Notes: generated by a model from the sequence alone, not told the origin. 40,818 nt of DNA from Labrys miyagiensis (GCF_030160835.1 NZ_BSPC01000038.1:1-40818), one strand, 5' to 3'; counted from the first letter of the stretch, positions 15,190-23,666 are shown. A program made the numbers and translations.

Positions 15190-15378
15190 ATGGAACACAC
15201 AGTGAAAGTCTGGGAGAAGACCTATACGGTTCAAGTTCACCAGAAGTCCAAAGCTGTCTGGGAAGCAGTTGGCGACTACGAGGGTAAGGATATCCAAGTT
15301 AAGAGCAGAACCTCAGGGGCTGCATTGAGACTTTGGGTTGATGCCGCCCGCTTCCCCTGGAAGCCTCCACTTCACTGA
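15190..15378 (+). CDS. Small hypothetical protein (62 aa), tandem copy 1
   Basis: A 62-residue beta-rich protein (EHTVKVWEKTYTVQVHQKS, then VWEAVGDYEGKDIQVKSRT and LRLWVDAA). It is related to the next gene (15520-15696), with the same order of HxVxVW, WEAVGxYxxxxIxVxxR and A-x-x-x-W-V. GGAG precedes the ATG. The family is not named to my knowledge. Confidence 0.6.
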   Translation: MEHTVKVWEKTYTVQVHQKSKAVWEAVGDYEGKDIQVKSRTSGAALRLWVDAARFPWKPPLH

Positions 15379-15519
15379 GGGGATCATTTATCGTCCTCAG
15401 AGGCGCGCGACAAGGCGAGGTGCCCGCCAGCCGCCTGGGCGAGTGCGGTCATTGGAGTGTTTAAATGTGGTAATTTGGAACCGTCGTTCCATAGCGGGCG
15501 ACTGCTCGTGGAGAGTCTG

Positions 15520-15696
15520 ATGCAACACGAGGTGAGAGTTTGGAAAACCTCCCACAAAGTTCTCGATGGCAAAAGGACCGATGGCCGCTGGGAGGCGGTG
15601 GGCACTTACCAAGACGTGGAAATTCGAGTGACCGCGCGAGACGAGGCGAGTGCGCTTCAAGCCTGGGTGGCGGAGGCCAGAGCAAGGGGCGTCTAG
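15520..15696 (+). CDS. Small hypothetical protein (58 aa), tandem copy 2
   Basis: A 58-residue protein (MQHEVRVWKTSHKVL, then WEAVGTYQDVEIRVTARD and LQAWVAEARA). It is a diverged tandem duplicate of 15190-15378, and both have the context GTGGAG before the start. The IS6 element begins 20 bases after its stop codon, so transposition may have removed a former neighbour. Confidence 0.6.
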   Translation: MQHEVRVWKTSHKVLDGKRTDGRWEAVGTYQDVEIRVTARDEASALQAWVAEARARGV

Positions 15697-15715
15697 ATGT
15701 GGAGCCTCAAGAGGA

Positions 15716-16518
15716 GCATTGTCACGGGAATCCGCCTTGGCCGCAATTCGGCTGGACGAAGGAATTCAGTCAGGCGGCGGCGGTCGCGGTTTGCCACTGC
15801 TGCGCAGCCGCGGCTCGGAAGAGGCGCAGCGTCGGTCGAGAGATCAGATGGCGCTCGAGATTGAAGGTATTGTGGACGGCGGCGTGGGAGGCGAGAAAAC
15901 GTTGGGCGGATCCGGATGACTTGAACCGCTGCATCTTCCGTTCCCGTCTTCGCACCACTTGATGGGAGGTCTCGGCGCGGTTGTTCTGGCGCAGGCCCTG
16001 CTCATGATGCGCCGAGAGGCGGAGCTCTCGCCCGGCAGCGCCATAGGAGCGCAGCTTGTCCGTCACCAGCACCTTGGGAGCAAAGCCCTGCTTCTTCAGC
16101 AATTTGCGCATCAGCCGCAGCGCGGCAGCCTTGTCGCGTCTCGGCTGCACCAGCATGTCGAGGATCTCGCCCTCGCTGTCCACGGCCCGCCACAGATACA
16201 TGTGCCGGCCCCGGATCGAGACGACCATCTCGTCCAGGTGCCAGGTGTCTGCCGCCCGAGGTCGCAGCCGACGCAGGTTGCGGGCATACGCCGACCCGAA
16301 CTTGTCGACCCATCGGCGGATCGTCTCATAGGAGACGTCGAGGCCGCGTTCGGCCAGCAATTCTTCGACATCGCGGTAGCTCAAGGTGAACCGCAGATAG
16401 AGCCACACGGCATGCCGGATGATCTCGGGCGGGAACTGGTGACGGGCGTAGGATATCGGCTGCATGCCCCTGCCCTACCGCATCACGGCTCACACCGTCA
16501 AAGTTCCCGTGACAATGC
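15716..16518 (-). mobile_element. Complete IS6-family insertion sequence
   Basis: An element of about 800 bases bounded by perfect 15-base inverted repeats, GCATTGTCACGGGAA at 15716-15730 and its complement at 16504-16518, around one transposase gene. Flanking 8-base direct repeats are not seen, which is common for IS6 copies that have recombined. The two outer GC..GC bases may be chance. Similar end sequences occur alone near 13449 and 33892. Confidence 0.8.
15770..16465 (-). CDS. IS6-family transposase
   Basis: A full-length 231-residue DDE transposase. The N-terminal helix-turn-helix region (RHAVWLYLRFTLSYRDVEEL) is followed by the catalytic core: Asp78 in WHLDEM, Asp136 in LVTDKL and Glu165 in NNRAETS. 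All three catalytic residues are present, so it may be active and moves DNA by replicative transposition. It is the intact counterpart of the fragment at 132-521. Confidence 0.95.
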   Translation of the reverse strand: MQPISYARHQFPPEIIRHAVWLYLRFTLSYRDVEELLAERGLDVSYETIRRWVDKFGSAYARNLRRLRPRAADTWHLDEMVVSIRGRHMYLWRAVDSEGEILDMLVQPRRDKAAALRLMRKLLKKQGFAPKVLVTDKLRSYGAAGRELRLSAHHEQGLRQNNRAETSHQVVRRRERKMQRFKSSGSAQRFLASHAAVHNTFNLERHLISRPTLRLFRAAAAQQWQTATAAA

Positions 16519-16791
16519 CGTCGGGCCTGTTAATCTGCAAGACGTCGTCTGAAACCCTCCCCACTCCCGATGGCCTAGGGAGCCGAGGTGCTCGCCTCGA
16601 CGAGTTCCACCCGCATCGTCCGGCGTTTGCGAGGCGCAAACCTCCGTGGTCAGGCTATTGGGCGAGAGCTCGAGACGGCACTCCCTGAATGATCTGGCGG
16701 CCATTGCGCACTTTTCTGGCTCGTCTTACGGCCAACTACGGCAATAGGGATTGCTGACGTAGACTGGAGCGAGTGCCCCGCAATATCGATG

Positions 16792-17073
16792 TCAGTCGCC
16801 CCTGCTTGCATCCACTTTGGCGTGGGTATTAGCACCGGCTTCTTGCATGCGCGCGTAGAGCTCTGCAATTCGCTCATTGGGAACAACGAGGTGGTCAAAG
16901 TCCATCGTAATGCTGGCGTTGCCTCGCTCCTCGACAGTGGCGCCTTGCATAATCCAGCGCACAGCATCGTCCAGGCGGACGAAGCGCCTACTGTCAGGCT
17001 TCGTCGTCGTATTTTCGGGGTCTGACCAAGACAGGACGGTGGCGGGCTCGTGCAGTCTACTTTCGAGATCCAT
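16792..17073 (-). CDS. Small hypothetical protein (93 aa), copy B
   Basis: A 93-residue paralogue of 8944-9225 (MDLESRLHEPATVLSW, LDDAVRWIMQGAT, FDHLVVPNERI); only the C-terminal ten residues differ much. GAGGAAG precedes the ATG. The duplicated unit includes upstream sequence to about 17225. Function unknown. Which copy is the original cannot be told from the sequence alone. Confidence 0.7.
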   Translation of the reverse strand: MDLESRLHEPATVLSWSDPENTTTKPDSRRFVRLDDAVRWIMQGATVEERGNASITMDFDHLVVPNERIAELYARMQEAGANTHAKVDASRGD

Positions 17074-17365
17074 ATGGCTTCCTCGCGAAGTGCGGCGCGA
17101 CTTCCGCGGGAGCTAAAGCCGGGCCTGACGGCTAATTGGATTGGCGAAGTCAGCAGCGGTTGTGACGAAGATAACACACCACTTTGGCTGCAGAATTAGC
17201 GTGGCTCGAAAGGAAACAGACCCCCAGATCGCGGTAGCTCGCCCCGGCGCACCTGCTGACTCCTGTTGACGAGTCCCCTCCGTCTGCTCGCGGCCTACCT
17301 CTTGGAGGGAGACAGAAGTCCGACGAGGATGGTTGGCCACTATTCCCGAGACCGATGCCAGAATG

Positions 17366-18259
17366 TTAGGCAATGCCATTGCCGCCCGTTACGCCGTAGA
17401 TCTCGCCATTGATGAAGCTTGCCTCCGGCGACGCTAGCAACACGTAAACTGGAGCGAGCTCGGCCGGCTGCCCCGGGCGGCCCAGATCGCTGTTCTCGCC
17501 AAAATGCTTTACCTTTTCGTCAGGCTGGCCACCGCTGGGTTGAAGAGCCGTCCACACGGGCCCGGGCGCCACCGCATTTGCCCGAATGCCTTTCTTGATC
17601 ACCTGTTTGGAAAGTGCCTTGGTGTAGGCGACAATGCCGGCTTTGGTTGTGGCGTAATCGAGCAGAATTGGTGAGGGGTCATAGGCCTGCACCGAAGCGG
17701 TGTTCACGATGGCGCCGCCGGCGGGCATATGCGGTAAAGCTGCCTGCGTGATCCAATGCAAGGCGTAAAGATTGGTCTTCAGCGTTTTGTCGAAATCGGC
17801 CGTGGACAGATGTGCGATATCTTTGCGGAACTGCTGGCGAGCGGCGTTGACGACCAGGATATCCAGCCCTCCCAAGCTTTCCGCGGCCTTTTTGACCATG
17901 GCCTGGCACCAGGATTCTTCCTGGATGTCACCGGGCAATGCCACCGCTTTCCGCCCTTCGGCTTCGATGAGTTCAATGACCTGGCGCGCGTCAGCTTCGT
18001 CATTGGGAAGATACGAAATCGCGACGTCCGCACCTTCGCGAGCGAAGGCAATGGCGACGGCGCGCCCGATACCGGAATCACCTCCCGTCACAAGCGCTTT
18101 GCGGCCAGCGAGCTTCCCGCTTCCGCGGTAGCTCTCTTCGCCATGGTCCGGTTTTGGGTTCATTTCCGAGGCAAGGCCCGGCCGTGGCTGTGGCTGTTTT
18201 GGAAAAGGGGGTGCAGGATATTTGTCGCGCGGGTCCTGCAGAACGTCTTTATCTGACAT
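17366..18259 (-). CDS. SDR-family oxidoreductase (YghA/general-stress type)
   Basis: A 297-residue short-chain dehydrogenase with a 50-residue Pro-rich N-terminal extension typical of the YghA and GSP39 group. The cofactor motif is TGGDSGIGRA (58-67), the structural motif is VNAA (137-140), and the catalytic residues are Ser189, Tyr202 and Lys206 (YATTK). The substrate of this group is not well defined. It follows the plasmid-stabilization-like gene by 11 bases, so both are transcribed from the EcfG-type promoter at 18643-18618. GSP39-like proteins are general-stress proteins in other bacteria, which agrees. Confidence 0.9.
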   Translation of the reverse strand: MSDKDVLQDPRDKYPAPPFPKQPQPRPGLASEMNPKPDHGEESYRGSGKLAGRKALVTGGDSGIGRAVAIAFAREGADVAISYLPNDEADARQVIELIEAEGRKAVALPGDIQEESWCQAMVKKAAESLGGLDILVVNAARQQFRKDIAHLSTADFDKTLKTNLYALHWITQAALPHMPAGGAIVNTASVQAYDPSPILLDYATTKAGIVAYTKALSKQVIKKGIRANAVAPGPVWTALQPSGGQPDEKVKHFGENSDLGRPGQPAELAPVYVLLASPEASFINGEIYGVTGGNGIA

Positions 18260-18270
18260 GCGGGCGATCC

Positions 18271-18588
18271 CTAGTGGGTGTGATGCTCGGCATTGCGCTT
18301 GCGCGTTGCGGCGGCCTTCTTCGCGGAGGCGGAGCGATCGGTGGCACTCCGATGCGCCGAGGCTGCCCCACCCTTCTCGCCGCCCTTATGTGCGGCGGGA
18401 TGGCCCGTGTGCTTGCCGCGGCCGGACCCGCCTTCTTTCTTGCCGCCGCCGTCATCCTTGTTCACGGTGGCCCAAGCCCGCCGTTCGGCCTCATGCTCGG
18501 ACACGCCGCGTTTCTCATAGCCTTCCGCAATATGATCGGCCTTGCGTTCCTGCTTATCGGTGTATTTTGACTTATCGCCGCGGGGCAT
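18271..18588 (-). CDS. Small basic protein annotated elsewhere as plasmid stabilization protein
   Basis: A 105-residue very basic protein. The N-terminus (MPRGDKSKYTDKQERKADHIAEGYEKRG, in parts) and the segment ERRAWATVNK are typical of a small family usually named plasmid stabilization protein. A Gly/Lys/His-rich tail (GGGKKEGGSGRGKH, AAATRKRN) suggests nucleic acid binding. The name is historical and does not prove a plasmid role. GGAG precedes the start. It is first in an operon with the SDR gene, behind a consensus EcfG-type promoter. Confidence 0.75.
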   Translation of the reverse strand: MPRGDKSKYTDKQERKADHIAEGYEKRGVSEHEAERRAWATVNKDDGGGKKEGGSGRGKHTGHPAAHKGGEKGGAASAHRSATDRSASAKKAAATRKRNAEHHTH

Positions 18589-18617
18589 AGGACATCTCCA
18601 TCAAAGTTTTCGTCCGA

Positions 18618-18643
18618 AACGAAAAGTCCGTGGCGGAGGTTCC
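18618..18643 (-). promoter_or_regulatory. EcfG-type promoter of the SDR operon
   Basis: On the minus strand, GGAAC (18643-18639), 17 bases, CGTT (18621-18618), a full consensus match, 30 bases before the start at 18588. Confidence 0.8.
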
Positions 18644-18705
18644 AGCATTATACGCAATAAATCATTGTCTTCCGTAACGATATTTCTCCAATCATCGATG
18701 CGTGT

Positions 18706-18731
18706 GGAACGATCATCGTGTGAGCTGGGTT
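18706..18731 (+). promoter_or_regulatory. EcfG-type promoter candidate(s) of the KGG gene
   Basis: GGAAC (18706-18710), 17 bases, GGTT (18728-18731). A second candidate, GGAAC (18775-18779), 16 bases, GTTT (18796-18799), lies closer to the gene. Either could drive 18886. Confidence 0.55.
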
Positions 18732-18885
18732 GTAGGAGCGATTCCGCATGCGTCAACCGGACATGGCAGCAAGGGGAACAGAGACGGTTTTTCCGGTTTC
18801 CCGCCCTGACCAACGAATTGGTAGCCGAGCCCCTACCCTGCCCATGCGGATCGCTTTGACCTCCAACCAACAGAGGAAATATCCC

Positions 18886-19092
18886 ATGACCCAAGATAAA
18901 CCAGGCGGTAAGGGCAATTTTGCCGACGACCCGAAGCGTGCGGCCGAAGCCGGCAAAAAGGGCGGCGAAAAGAGCCACGGCGGCCAGCATCAACAATCCT
19001 CGGACAAGGGCGGGGCCCAGCAGGGCAGCGGAAATTTCGCCGACGATCCGGAGCGCGCTCCGGAGGCTGGAAAGAAGGGCGGCCAGCGCTAA
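18886..19092 (+). CDS. KGG-domain (con-10 type) stress protein
   Basis: A 68-residue hydrophilic protein with two KGG repeats, each reading GNFADDP, then AGKKGG (residues about 11-28 and 48-66). These intrinsically disordered proteins are induced by stress; their molecular role is not known. AGAGGAAA precedes the ATG at 18886. Divergent from the SDR operon, sharing a 300-base promoter region. A weak hairpin (GAGAGGG/CCCTCTC at 19110-19133) follows the gene. Confidence 0.9.
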   Translation: MTQDKPGGKGNFADDPKRAAEAGKKGGEKSHGGQHQQSSDKGGAQQGSGNFADDPERAPEAGKKGGQR

Positions 19093-19220
19093 CTGGTGAA
19101 CCCTTATTCGAGAGGGGCCTGTCGGTCCCTCTCCCTATTGGATGCACACGCTGTCAAGTGACCAGCGGCAGCACTTCCAAATTTTCACAAATGTAACCCC
19201 AGTTCGGAGGTAACGAACCC

Positions 19221-19706
19221 ATGGCTAAGGAACTCAAAGATCTCTTCGTCGAAACCTTGAAAGATATCTACTATGCGGAAAAGCAGATCCTGCGTGCTCT
19301 GCCCAAGATGGCGCGGGAGGCTCAATCGCCGGAACTGAAAAAGGCCTTCGAAACCCATCGGGAGGAAACCGAAGGCCACGTCGATCGCCTGCAGCAGGTC
19401 TTCGAGATGATTGAGAAGCCTGCGCGAGGAAAAACCTGCGACGCCATCCTCGGCATCATCGAAGAAGGCAAGGAGGTCATGGAGGAATTCAAGGGCGCCC
19501 CCGCTCTCGATGCAGGGCTGACGGCGGCCGCTCAGGCCGTGGAACACTATGAAATCTCGCGCTACGGCACGCTGAAGACTTGGGCGAACCAATTGGGGCT
19601 TAACGACGCGGCCAAGCTTCTGGATCAGACCCTTCAGGAGGAGGTCAAGACCGACGCCCTGCTGTCGAAACTCGCCATGGCAAGCGTCAACAAGAAGGCT
19701 GCCTGA
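19221..19706 (+). CDS. DUF892 ferritin-like protein (YciE/YciF type)
   Basis: A 161-residue all-helical protein of the DUF892 family: KDLFVETLKDIYYAEKQILRAL in the first helix, ETEGHVDRLQQVFE in the second, EHYEISRYGTLKTWA in the third and EEVKTDALLSKLA in the fourth. Conserved Glu and His residues on these helices fit a di-metal ferritin-like centre. Members are induced by osmotic and general stress. CGGAGG precedes the start at 14 bases. The gene follows the KGG gene but a hairpin lies between them. A strong bidirectional terminator separates it from the convergent csp gene. Confidence 0.9.
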   Translation: MAKELKDLFVETLKDIYYAEKQILRALPKMAREAQSPELKKAFETHREETEGHVDRLQQVFEMIEKPARGKTCDAILGIIEEGKEVMEEFKGAPALDAGLTAAAQAVEHYEISRYGTLKTWANQLGLNDAAKLLDQTLQEEVKTDALLSKLAMASVNKKAA

Positions 19707-19715
19707 GGCCTGCTA

Positions 19716-19744
19716 GGGGAGCTCCATCCTCATGGAGCTCCCCT
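19716..19744. terminator. Bidirectional terminator between DUF892 and csp
   Basis: A perfect 12-13 bp inverted repeat, GGGGAGCTCCAT, CCTC loop, ATGGAGCTCCCC. It lies 10 bases after the DUF892 stop. Confidence 0.8.
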
Positions 19745-19838
19745 TCCCTCTCTGCCACAATCGCGACGCCAGCACTGCACATGGTCAAGGCCTATGACTA
19801 GATCCTGCGGCGTAAGCTCCAGATGGGTTCAGAGCCCT

Positions 19839-20051
19839 TTATTTCACTAGTTTCAGTTGATCAGTCGACATCTTGCCGCTTCGTCTGTCGGCAACGAGCT
19901 CATATGACACCTTTTGGCCTTCGCGCAGATCGTTCAGTCCAGCGCGCTCGACTGCGCTGATGTGCACGAAGGCGTCCGGGCCGCCATTGTCAGGCGCGAT
20001 GAAGCCGAATCCTTTTTGCGAATTAAACCATTTGACGGTGCCAGTTGGCAT
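19839..20051 (-). CDS. Cold-shock domain protein
   Basis: A 70-residue CspA-type protein nearly identical to 12299-12511 ([18 protein letters not shown], the same C-terminus DQLKLVK). The start at 20051 (MPTGTVKWF) is chosen from family alignment. The leader to about 20150 is conserved with the other csp loci. RNA chaperone function is inferred from the family. Confidence 0.9.
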   Translation of the reverse strand: MPTGTVKWFNSQKGFGFIAPDNGGPDAFVHISAVERAGLNDLREGQKVSYELVADRRSGKMSTDQLKLVK

Positions 20052-20109
20052 GGGAATTTTTCCGAGCAGCAGGAACAGGAGCGCGCGAATACGCCTGCCA
20101 TTCAATAAT

Positions 20110-20761
20110 CAGCCGCTTGCAAAGCGCAAGCTTTCGGCTTTTCAACTCTAGGCTTTTGACCATAAATTCCATTCGAGTCGTCACCCCATCGGATTGGACG
20201 CTCGCTTCATAAACCTGTTAGGCGAATTCATCCCCGCTCGCCGGAGACGGTCGCGAGAGCATGCGGATCCACCAGCTGGGTCATTGTCCCGAAGGGAGAC
20301 GCATTTCAATGAAATGGGTCCTTGCCTCGCTCGCGGGCTCAGCGTCTCGGTCGCCGAGTTCCCGCCAAAGCCTATGCTAAAACGCGTTGCCGTTACCAGA
20401 AGTCGACTTTTGTCGCGGGTTGGTGACTCGTGCTCCATGTGACATTGCGGCAAAATCCCCTTGTTTACCTTGACGAAACCTTCAGCGGGTGAGGAACTAA
20501 ACAACTTGCCTAAGTCGAATTGCCTATTTATCCGACAAATTGTTTAGCAACGACCTTGTTGGTATCATATTATACCTGACGAGCGGGGATATTCTGCCAG
20601 CAGCACTTCTACGTTGCTCCCAATATGGAGCCGAGGTGTAAATAGCCATTACGAGCCATGCCCTTTCGCATGAAGAAGCCTGTATCAAAATTGTGGTCTG
20701 GGAACTTTTGGCCAACGCAATAATGCGCCGCGAAGATGGCGATTGCACACAGGGTGGAACC
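20110..20761. other. No supported gene
   Basis: The first 50 bases are the csp leader. Beyond it, a few short frames begin with ATG after purine-rich sequence (for example at 20308 and 20659), but they end quickly and have no recognisable content. The stretch from 20500 to 20700 is AT-richer and may hold the promoter of the gene at 20762. Confidence 0.4.
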
Positions 20762-21163
20762 ATGAACAAAAGCTATTCGAAGGTTTTCTCTCCGGCGGAG
20801 TTGGAGTTCTTGTCGAATGAGGCCGACCAATATGGCTGGTATGTATGGACTGAACGCACCGGACCCGTCATTCGGGGACTGTGCGCACGCCATCTGATGG
20901 CGGCCAATGGCGACTTCAAGGTCGTCAGTGCCTGCGATGCGCAGGGCGTTTGCCTGGTCGGGCATACCCAGCCGAAAATAGGAGCGATGCTACGCTATTT
21001 CGAGCTCATCGGCTTGGGCCGCTTCGCATTCCAGGCCTTGCGAAACGCCGAGGATAGTATCGCGCGCGCCGCTCCTCGACCCCTGCCTGCTGCGTGCAAG
21101 CCGGTCCGAACGTGGCAGTTCGTGCATAATGGTCGCAAGGAGGGCCATGCCCAGGCGCGCTAG
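20762..21163 (+). CDS. Hypothetical protein (133 aa)
   Basis: A 133-residue soluble protein: FSPAELEFLSNEADQYGWYVW at the N-terminus, then GLCARHLMAANGDFKVVSAC and a helical segment (MLRYFELIGLGRFAFQAL). GGTGG lies just before the ATG. The C-terminal 30 residues are Pro/Arg-rich and may be disordered. I do not recognise the family. Confidence 0.5.
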   Translation: MNKSYSKVFSPAELEFLSNEADQYGWYVWTERTGPVIRGLCARHLMAANGDFKVVSACDAQGVCLVGHTQPKIGAMLRYFELIGLGRFAFQALRNAEDSIARAAPRPLPAACKPVRTWQFVHNGRKEGHAQAR

Positions 21164-21354
21164 CCCGCGGCCACCGCTGAGGGTTTTTTGAGAACGCGGC
21201 AGACTGACGCGATCAGGCGGGCCCAATCCTTCGTCTGGTTTCGGCTTTGCACTCTGAAAAGCTTGCTGGCCCTCTGAGCCATGTCCTCAACGGCCTTTCC
21301 CTGCTCGAGTAGGCTCCGGATCGCATGCCCAGCGGCTAAATCGGAGAAAGTCTG

Positions 21355-21723
21355 ATGGCGACAACCCTCGCCAACCGCCGCATTCCCGTTGTCGAGGACG
21401 AAATGATGATCACCCTCGTCGTCGAGGAAGTTTTGAAAGAACTTGGATGTCTCATCGTAGGACCCGCGAACAAGCTCGAGGCTGCGCTCCGTCTCGCTCG
21501 GCAAGAGGAAATTGACGCAGCGATTCTCGACATCACCATTAGAGGCGGCCAAGTCTTTCCCGTCGCTGAAGTCCTCATCGAACGCGGCGTTCCATTCATT
21601 CTAGCCAGCGGCTATGGAGATTGGTCACTGCCGCAGGCGTTTCAGGGCAAGCCGCGCCTGCAAAAGCCCTTTACATCCGATGAACTCCAGAGCGCCTTGG
21701 AAGCGATCGCTGCCCCCTCGTAA
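21355..21723 (+). CDS. Single-domain response regulator, FAT GUY-like
   Basis: A 122-residue lone receiver domain. The acidic cluster is VVEDEMM, the phosphoacceptor is Asp59 in AILDITIRGG, and Lys104 is in LQKPF. The segment VPFILASGYGDWSLP (79-93) fits the PFxFATGY-type signature of the FAT GUY response regulators known from Sphingomonas SdrG and relatives, which feed phosphate into the PhyR general stress pathway. No kinase is beside it. This gives a possible signalling link to the EcfG-type promoters in the window. Confidence 0.75.
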   Translation: MATTLANRRIPVVEDEMMITLVVEEVLKELGCLIVGPANKLEAALRLARQEEIDAAILDITIRGGQVFPVAEVLIERGVPFILASGYGDWSLPQAFQGKPRLQKPFTSDELQSALEAIAAPS

Positions 21724-21927
21724 GCAGGCCCGTACCTCGTCGCCGTTCGAGGCTTGCTGGAGACCACCCAACATTCATCGCTGCTGCGAGGGCGGTCAAA
21801 TAAGCGAAGAAGCAAAGGCCCCTGTACCACCCTTTCATAAGATGGGTACTCTTTCAAACGCCCGACCACATCTGCGACGATCTACCCTGACTACGTCGCT
21901 GGGAGAGAAGTTGGATGGGTATGGCGA

Positions 21928-22833
21928 CTATACCGCGGGTAGATCGTCCCTAATCCGACCTCCTACCGTGGCCATGTAGGATGCGGACAGGCCGCCAACC
22001 AGCAACGCCACGAACGCCCAGAGTGCAGCGTAGACAGCCGCCTTTCTGGCAACGTCCGCTGCGGCCTTGGCCTTATCGCCCGCCTTTTGAGCTGTGTCCT
22101 TCGCCTTGGCGATCACATCGTCCACCCGCTTGGCCGCATCGGCCTGACTTAGCCCCGTCTGGCGGGCAACAACTTGCGCGACATACGCCTTGTCCTCGTC
22201 GCTCAACTCACCGTTGGCGAGCGAACGCTCAAGAATTCGGCCCACCTCGGCCCTGGACGACTGCGTTGCGGCGCCATCTGCCGGCGCCTGCTGCGAGCGG
22301 AACAGCATGTCGTTGAAGTAGGCGCCCACATCACTGTTGCCAGTTGCTGCACCTGCGGCCGATCCGGCAGCGCTGGCCGCTACGTTGGTCAGCGCTGCGC
22401 CTGCCTGAGCGACTCCGCTGGCCGCCCCGGACAGAATACTTCCGACTAGGCAGGCCGAAACCAGGGTTCCGACCGCCCAGACCAGCAGGCCGTGGGCGGT
22501 ATCCCTGAAGAACACCTCGTCGGTGTGGACGCCGACCCATTGGGTCCGTAGGCGTCCGGCCAGGTAGCCACCGACGGCAAAGGCAAAGAGCGGGATCGCG
22601 AGGGACCAAACGATGGCGAGGATGCCAACTGTCGTTGCCGAGGCCCCCGAGTTGGACCAGGGCGAAATCGAAACCAGACCAATGCCAGTGCCGACCACGA
22701 TGAGAAGGAGCGAGATGACCGTCGAGGCAGCGGCCCCGGCGATGATAGCGGCCCAGGACACGGCCGATTGCGGAGCCTCGACCTGCCCTCCGGCGACAGC
22801 CCGCGCAGGCGCTAAAATGGTAGATTCAGACAC
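21928..22833 (-). CDS. Membrane protein with four or more helices and an Ala-rich insert
   Basis: A 301-residue inner-membrane protein. Predicted helices lie near 26-55, 68-92, 113-135 and 270-292. Between the third and fourth is an Ala/Gly-rich region (about 140-160) and a long charged helix (KAKDTAQKAGDKAKAAADVARKA in part). The family is common in rhizobia but unnamed. It starts with GTG at 22833, after AGGGGG. The 25-residue membrane peptide gene ends 9 bases upstream, so the two form an operon driven by the EcfG-type promoter at 23020-22995. It may take part in envelope stress. Confidence 0.65.
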   Translation of the reverse strand: MSESTILAPARAVAGGQVEAPQSAVSWAAIIAGAAASTVISLLLIVVGTGIGLVSISPWSNSGASATTVGILAIVWSLAIPLFAFAVGGYLAGRLRTQWVGVHTDEVFFRDTAHGLLVWAVGTLVSACLVGSILSGAASGVAQAGAALTNVAASAAGSAAGAATGNSDVGAYFNDMLFRSQQAPADGAATQSSRAEVGRILERSLANGELSDEDKAYVAQVVARQTGLSQADAAKRVDDVIAKAKDTAQKAGDKAKAAADVARKAAVYAALWAFVALLVGGLSASYMATVGGRIRDDLPAV

Positions 22834-22842
22834 AGCAGCCCC

Positions 22843-22920
22843 CTAGCGATACAGCAGCGCGATCAGAATGATGATGGGAATCGGGACTCCTAGAAGCCAC
22901 AACAATATTCCCCGGCCCAT
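22843..22920 (-). CDS. 25-residue hydrophobic membrane peptide
   Basis: A tiny gene (MGRGILLWLLGVPIPIIILI and five more residues) forming one transmembrane helix with a Pro-kink. AGGAGG lies 5 bases before the ATG, one of the best ribosome binding sites in the window. It is the first gene behind the EcfG-type promoter at 23020 and lies 9 bases before the membrane protein gene. A similarly small membrane peptide is paired with the PRC genes elsewhere in the window. Confidence 0.75.
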   Translation of the reverse strand: MGRGILLWLLGVPIPIIILIALLYR

Positions 22921-22994
22921 GACGTCCTCCTAGCGATGAAACTGGCGAGGCGTCGATCTCTGTTTTGAAAAGGTTCAGCGCCTCTGCCGGAAAC

Positions 22995-23020
22995 AAACTG
23001 CTTCGCTGAGCCGTGGTTCC
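22995..23020 (-). promoter_or_regulatory. EcfG-type promoter of the membrane operon
   Basis: On the minus strand, GGAAC (23020-23016), 17 bases, GTTT (22998-22995), 75 bases before the start at 22920. Confidence 0.65.
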
Positions 23021-23108
23021 AGATCCTCCATCGCTTTTGTCCGCCAATCTTTGAAGCACTGTCGGATCGAGGCGCGGCCGACCAGCGCGACTGACCTTAC
23101 TCATAGCT

Positions 23109-23134
23109 GGAACTTGTATTTTCGATGGCGGTTT
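23109..23134 (+). promoter_or_regulatory. EcfG-type promoter of the His/Lys-rich protein
   Basis: GGAAC (23109-23113), 17 bases, GTTT (23131-23134), 31 bases before the start at 23165. Divergent from the promoter at 22995-23020. Confidence 0.7.
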
Positions 23135-23164
23135 TCGGGAGGCAACGGCAAAACAGGAGGTTAC

Positions 23165-23359
23165 ATGCCAAAGGACGCGCATACCAAAGCAGCTGAACAT
23201 CACGAAAACGCCGCCAAGTCTCATCGTTCCGCCGCTGAATATCATGGCAAGGGCGATCACGATAAGGGACGTGAACACTCAACGACCGCTCACGGCCATT
23301 CAAAAACGGCCCATGAGCATTCTGAAGCGGCGCATAAGAAAAGCCAGACGGCAAAATAA
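23165..23359 (+). CDS. Small His/Lys-rich stress protein (64 aa)
   Basis: A 64-residue very hydrophilic helical protein with a heptad-like repeat of Ala, His and Lys (AAEHHENAAKSHRSAAEYH, then AHGHSKTAHEHSEAAHKK). It has 16 or so His residues and no signal peptide. AGGAGG precedes the ATG. The composition suggests metal or polyanion binding, which is speculation. It is a single-gene unit with an EcfG-type promoter and a clear terminator. Confidence 0.7.
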   Translation: MPKDAHTKAAEHHENAAKSHRSAAEYHGKGDHDKGREHSTTAHGHSKTAHEHSEAAHKKSQTAK

Positions 23360-23367
23360 CAACCAAA

Positions 23368-23393
23368 GGGGGCAGCGCAAGCTGCCCCCTTAC
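23368..23393 (+). terminator. Intrinsic terminator
   Basis: GGGGGCAGC, GCAA loop, GCTGCCCCC, then TT. Confidence 0.8.
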
Positions 23394-23630
23394 TGATTAT
23401 CTGCAGATGGCTAGACTGTAAGCGATGGATAACATTTCGAATTTGAACGAGGGAATTTACGACGCTCTACAGACCGGGAGCCGGAAGAAGGCGTAAAGCA
23501 AAACGAGAGCCCACGCCGCTTGGTCGCCGTCCTCCCTGTTTTAAATTATTCGTCGCCGCCCCGACCGAATCGGTTCGCGGTTGCCCTGGCCAATCCAAGC
23601 CTCACGCCAAGTAAAAAATTATCTACGGAT

Positions 23631-23658
23631 CTTGAATCAACGACCTGGCTTTCCAAAT
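23631..23658 (+). promoter_or_regulatory. RpoH (sigma-32) type promoter of hsp20
   Basis: CTTGAA (23631-23636), 16 bases, CCAAAT (23653-23658), close to the rhizobial RpoH pattern CTTGAA-N-CNNTAT. The start codon is 94 bases downstream. Confidence 0.5.
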
Positions 23659-23666
23659 CGATGCGC

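Noticed and set aside
15708-16526. Target-site duplication of the IS6 element
   Set aside because: The 8 bases on the two sides differ (CAAGAGGA and CGTCGGGC).
21160-21282. Minus-strand frame ending RLIASVCRVLKK
   Set aside because: It looks somewhat protein-like, but it lacks a ribosome binding site and would overlap the spacer of the response regulator; too weak to call.
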